Source: Desulfuromonas sp.
Lineage (GTDB): Bacteria > Desulfobacterota > Desulfuromonadia > Desulfuromonadales > Geothermobacteraceae
Assembly: GCA_002868905.1 (NCBI GenBank)
Contig: PKUA01000081.1
Location: 1-40,727, forward strand
Direction: 5' to 3'
Length of the DNA: 40,727 nt
Position numbers and translations under genes: made by a program. The notes beneath the pieces are model-generated. The model was given only the letters and a program-made list of their open reading frames with translations, was not told the DNA's origin and ran no database searches. Shown here one piece after another: positions 40,643 through 40,727 of this stretch. Position 1 is the first letter of the stretch, and the number at the start of each line of letters is the position of its first letter.

Positions 40643-40727
40643 ATGAGTCCATATCCGCAGGACCCTGCGACCCCGCAACCGATGCCGGCAAAGAACCTGC
40701 CAGAGCTGATTCAGGGCCTTACCAAGC
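40643..40727 (+). CDS. N-terminus of an unidentified protein, cut by window edge
   Basis: Starts ATG at 40643 with GGAG eight bases upstream. Only 28 codons are in the window; the product begins MSPYPQDPATPQPMPAKN followed by LPELIQGLTK. The LPELI segment could be the start of an AMP-forming acyl-CoA synthetase or a fatty-acid-related protein, but this is a guess. Confidence 0.55.
   Translation, partial: MSPYPQDPATPQPMPAKNLPELIQGLTK

Noticed and set aside
1-40727. CRISPR array, tRNA, rRNA, intact insertion sequence or prophage
   Set aside because: No regularly spaced direct repeats, no tRNA cloverleaf, no rRNA motif and no transposase or phage gene were seen.

Overview
The window looks like a chromosomal segment of a Desulfuromonadales-type (Geobacter/Desulfuromonas-like) deltaproteobacterium. 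The evidence is gene content and order: cbiMNQO under cobalamin riboswitches, a complete hypABCDE set, a long heme/siroheme operon carrying a ccsB-type cytochrome c assembly gene, a receiver-PilZ protein, and two GEMM-I riboswitches with the A20 signature reported for cyclic AMP-GMP (cGAMP) sensors in Geobacter relatives. No rRNA, tRNA, CRISPR array or intact insertion sequence was seen. All statements come from reading the sequence; no database search was run.

Layout. (1) 1-920, minus: a secreted protein running off the left edge, behind a GEMM-I riboswitch and terminator. (2) 1507-4660, minus: cobalt importer cbiM-cbiN-cbiQ-cbiO behind two tandem cobalamin riboswitches, each with its own terminator. 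(3) 4660-5075: AT-rich, repeat-bearing, no confident gene. (4) 5076-8805, minus: hypABCDE with a clear sigma-70 promoter; three short palindromes lie between hypD and hypE. (5) 8882-11576, minus: an exported thioredoxin/CxxCH/FMN-binding-like fusion, an RNase Z-like metallo-beta-lactamase protein and a membrane-anchored winged-helix protein. (6) 11683-13406, plus: a Dabb-domain protein and a DnaQ-exonuclease/GIY-YIG fusion; then trxA on minus. (7) 14040-21105, plus: a heme operon from a near-consensus promoter, in the order SIS-like gene, siroheme dehydrogenase, ccsB, hemA, hemC, cobA-hemD, hemB, terminator. (8) 21199-25315, minus: a phosphate/polyphosphate cluster of a Lys-rich zinc-ribbon microprotein (57 aa), ppk1, a CYTH-Nudix fusion, sixA and a lipoprotein.

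(9) 25.5-30 kb is accessory: a frameshifted exported truncated globin, two STAS-like small proteins each behind a structured leader and terminator (one a clear GEMM-I riboswitch), an apparently internally deleted DUF3144 protein, an orphan Imm53 immunity protein, a LysE-type exporter and a receiver-PilZ regulator. (10) 30058-36632, minus: a TRAP transporter (dctP-dctQ-dctM), uspA, and a GlcD/GlcF-type 2-hydroxyacid dehydrogenase, behind a TGGTC-T-GACCA operator. (11) 36814-40266, minus: a 3-hydroxybutyrate/ketone-body catabolic operon (thiolase, one-chain succinyl-CoA:3-ketoacid CoA-transferase, 3-hydroxybutyrate dehydrogenase) behind a consensus sigma-54 promoter. (12) The right edge holds the start of a new plus-strand gene behind a perfect 18-bp palindrome.

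Working together: corrinoid and tetrapyrrole supply (cbi, hem, siroheme), cytochrome c assembly and hydrogenase maturation suit an anaerobic, cytochrome-rich respirer. The TRAP/GlcDF and 3-hydroxybutyrate operons feed organic acids to acetyl-CoA. The cyclic-dinucleotide layer (two riboswitches and a PilZ regulator) probably governs surface or signalling functions. The best candidates for something undescribed are the cGAMP-type riboswitch targets, the CYTH-Nudix/SixA/PPK/microprotein cluster, the thioredoxin-CxxCH-FMN fusion, and the structured leader at 26.05-26.21 kb.
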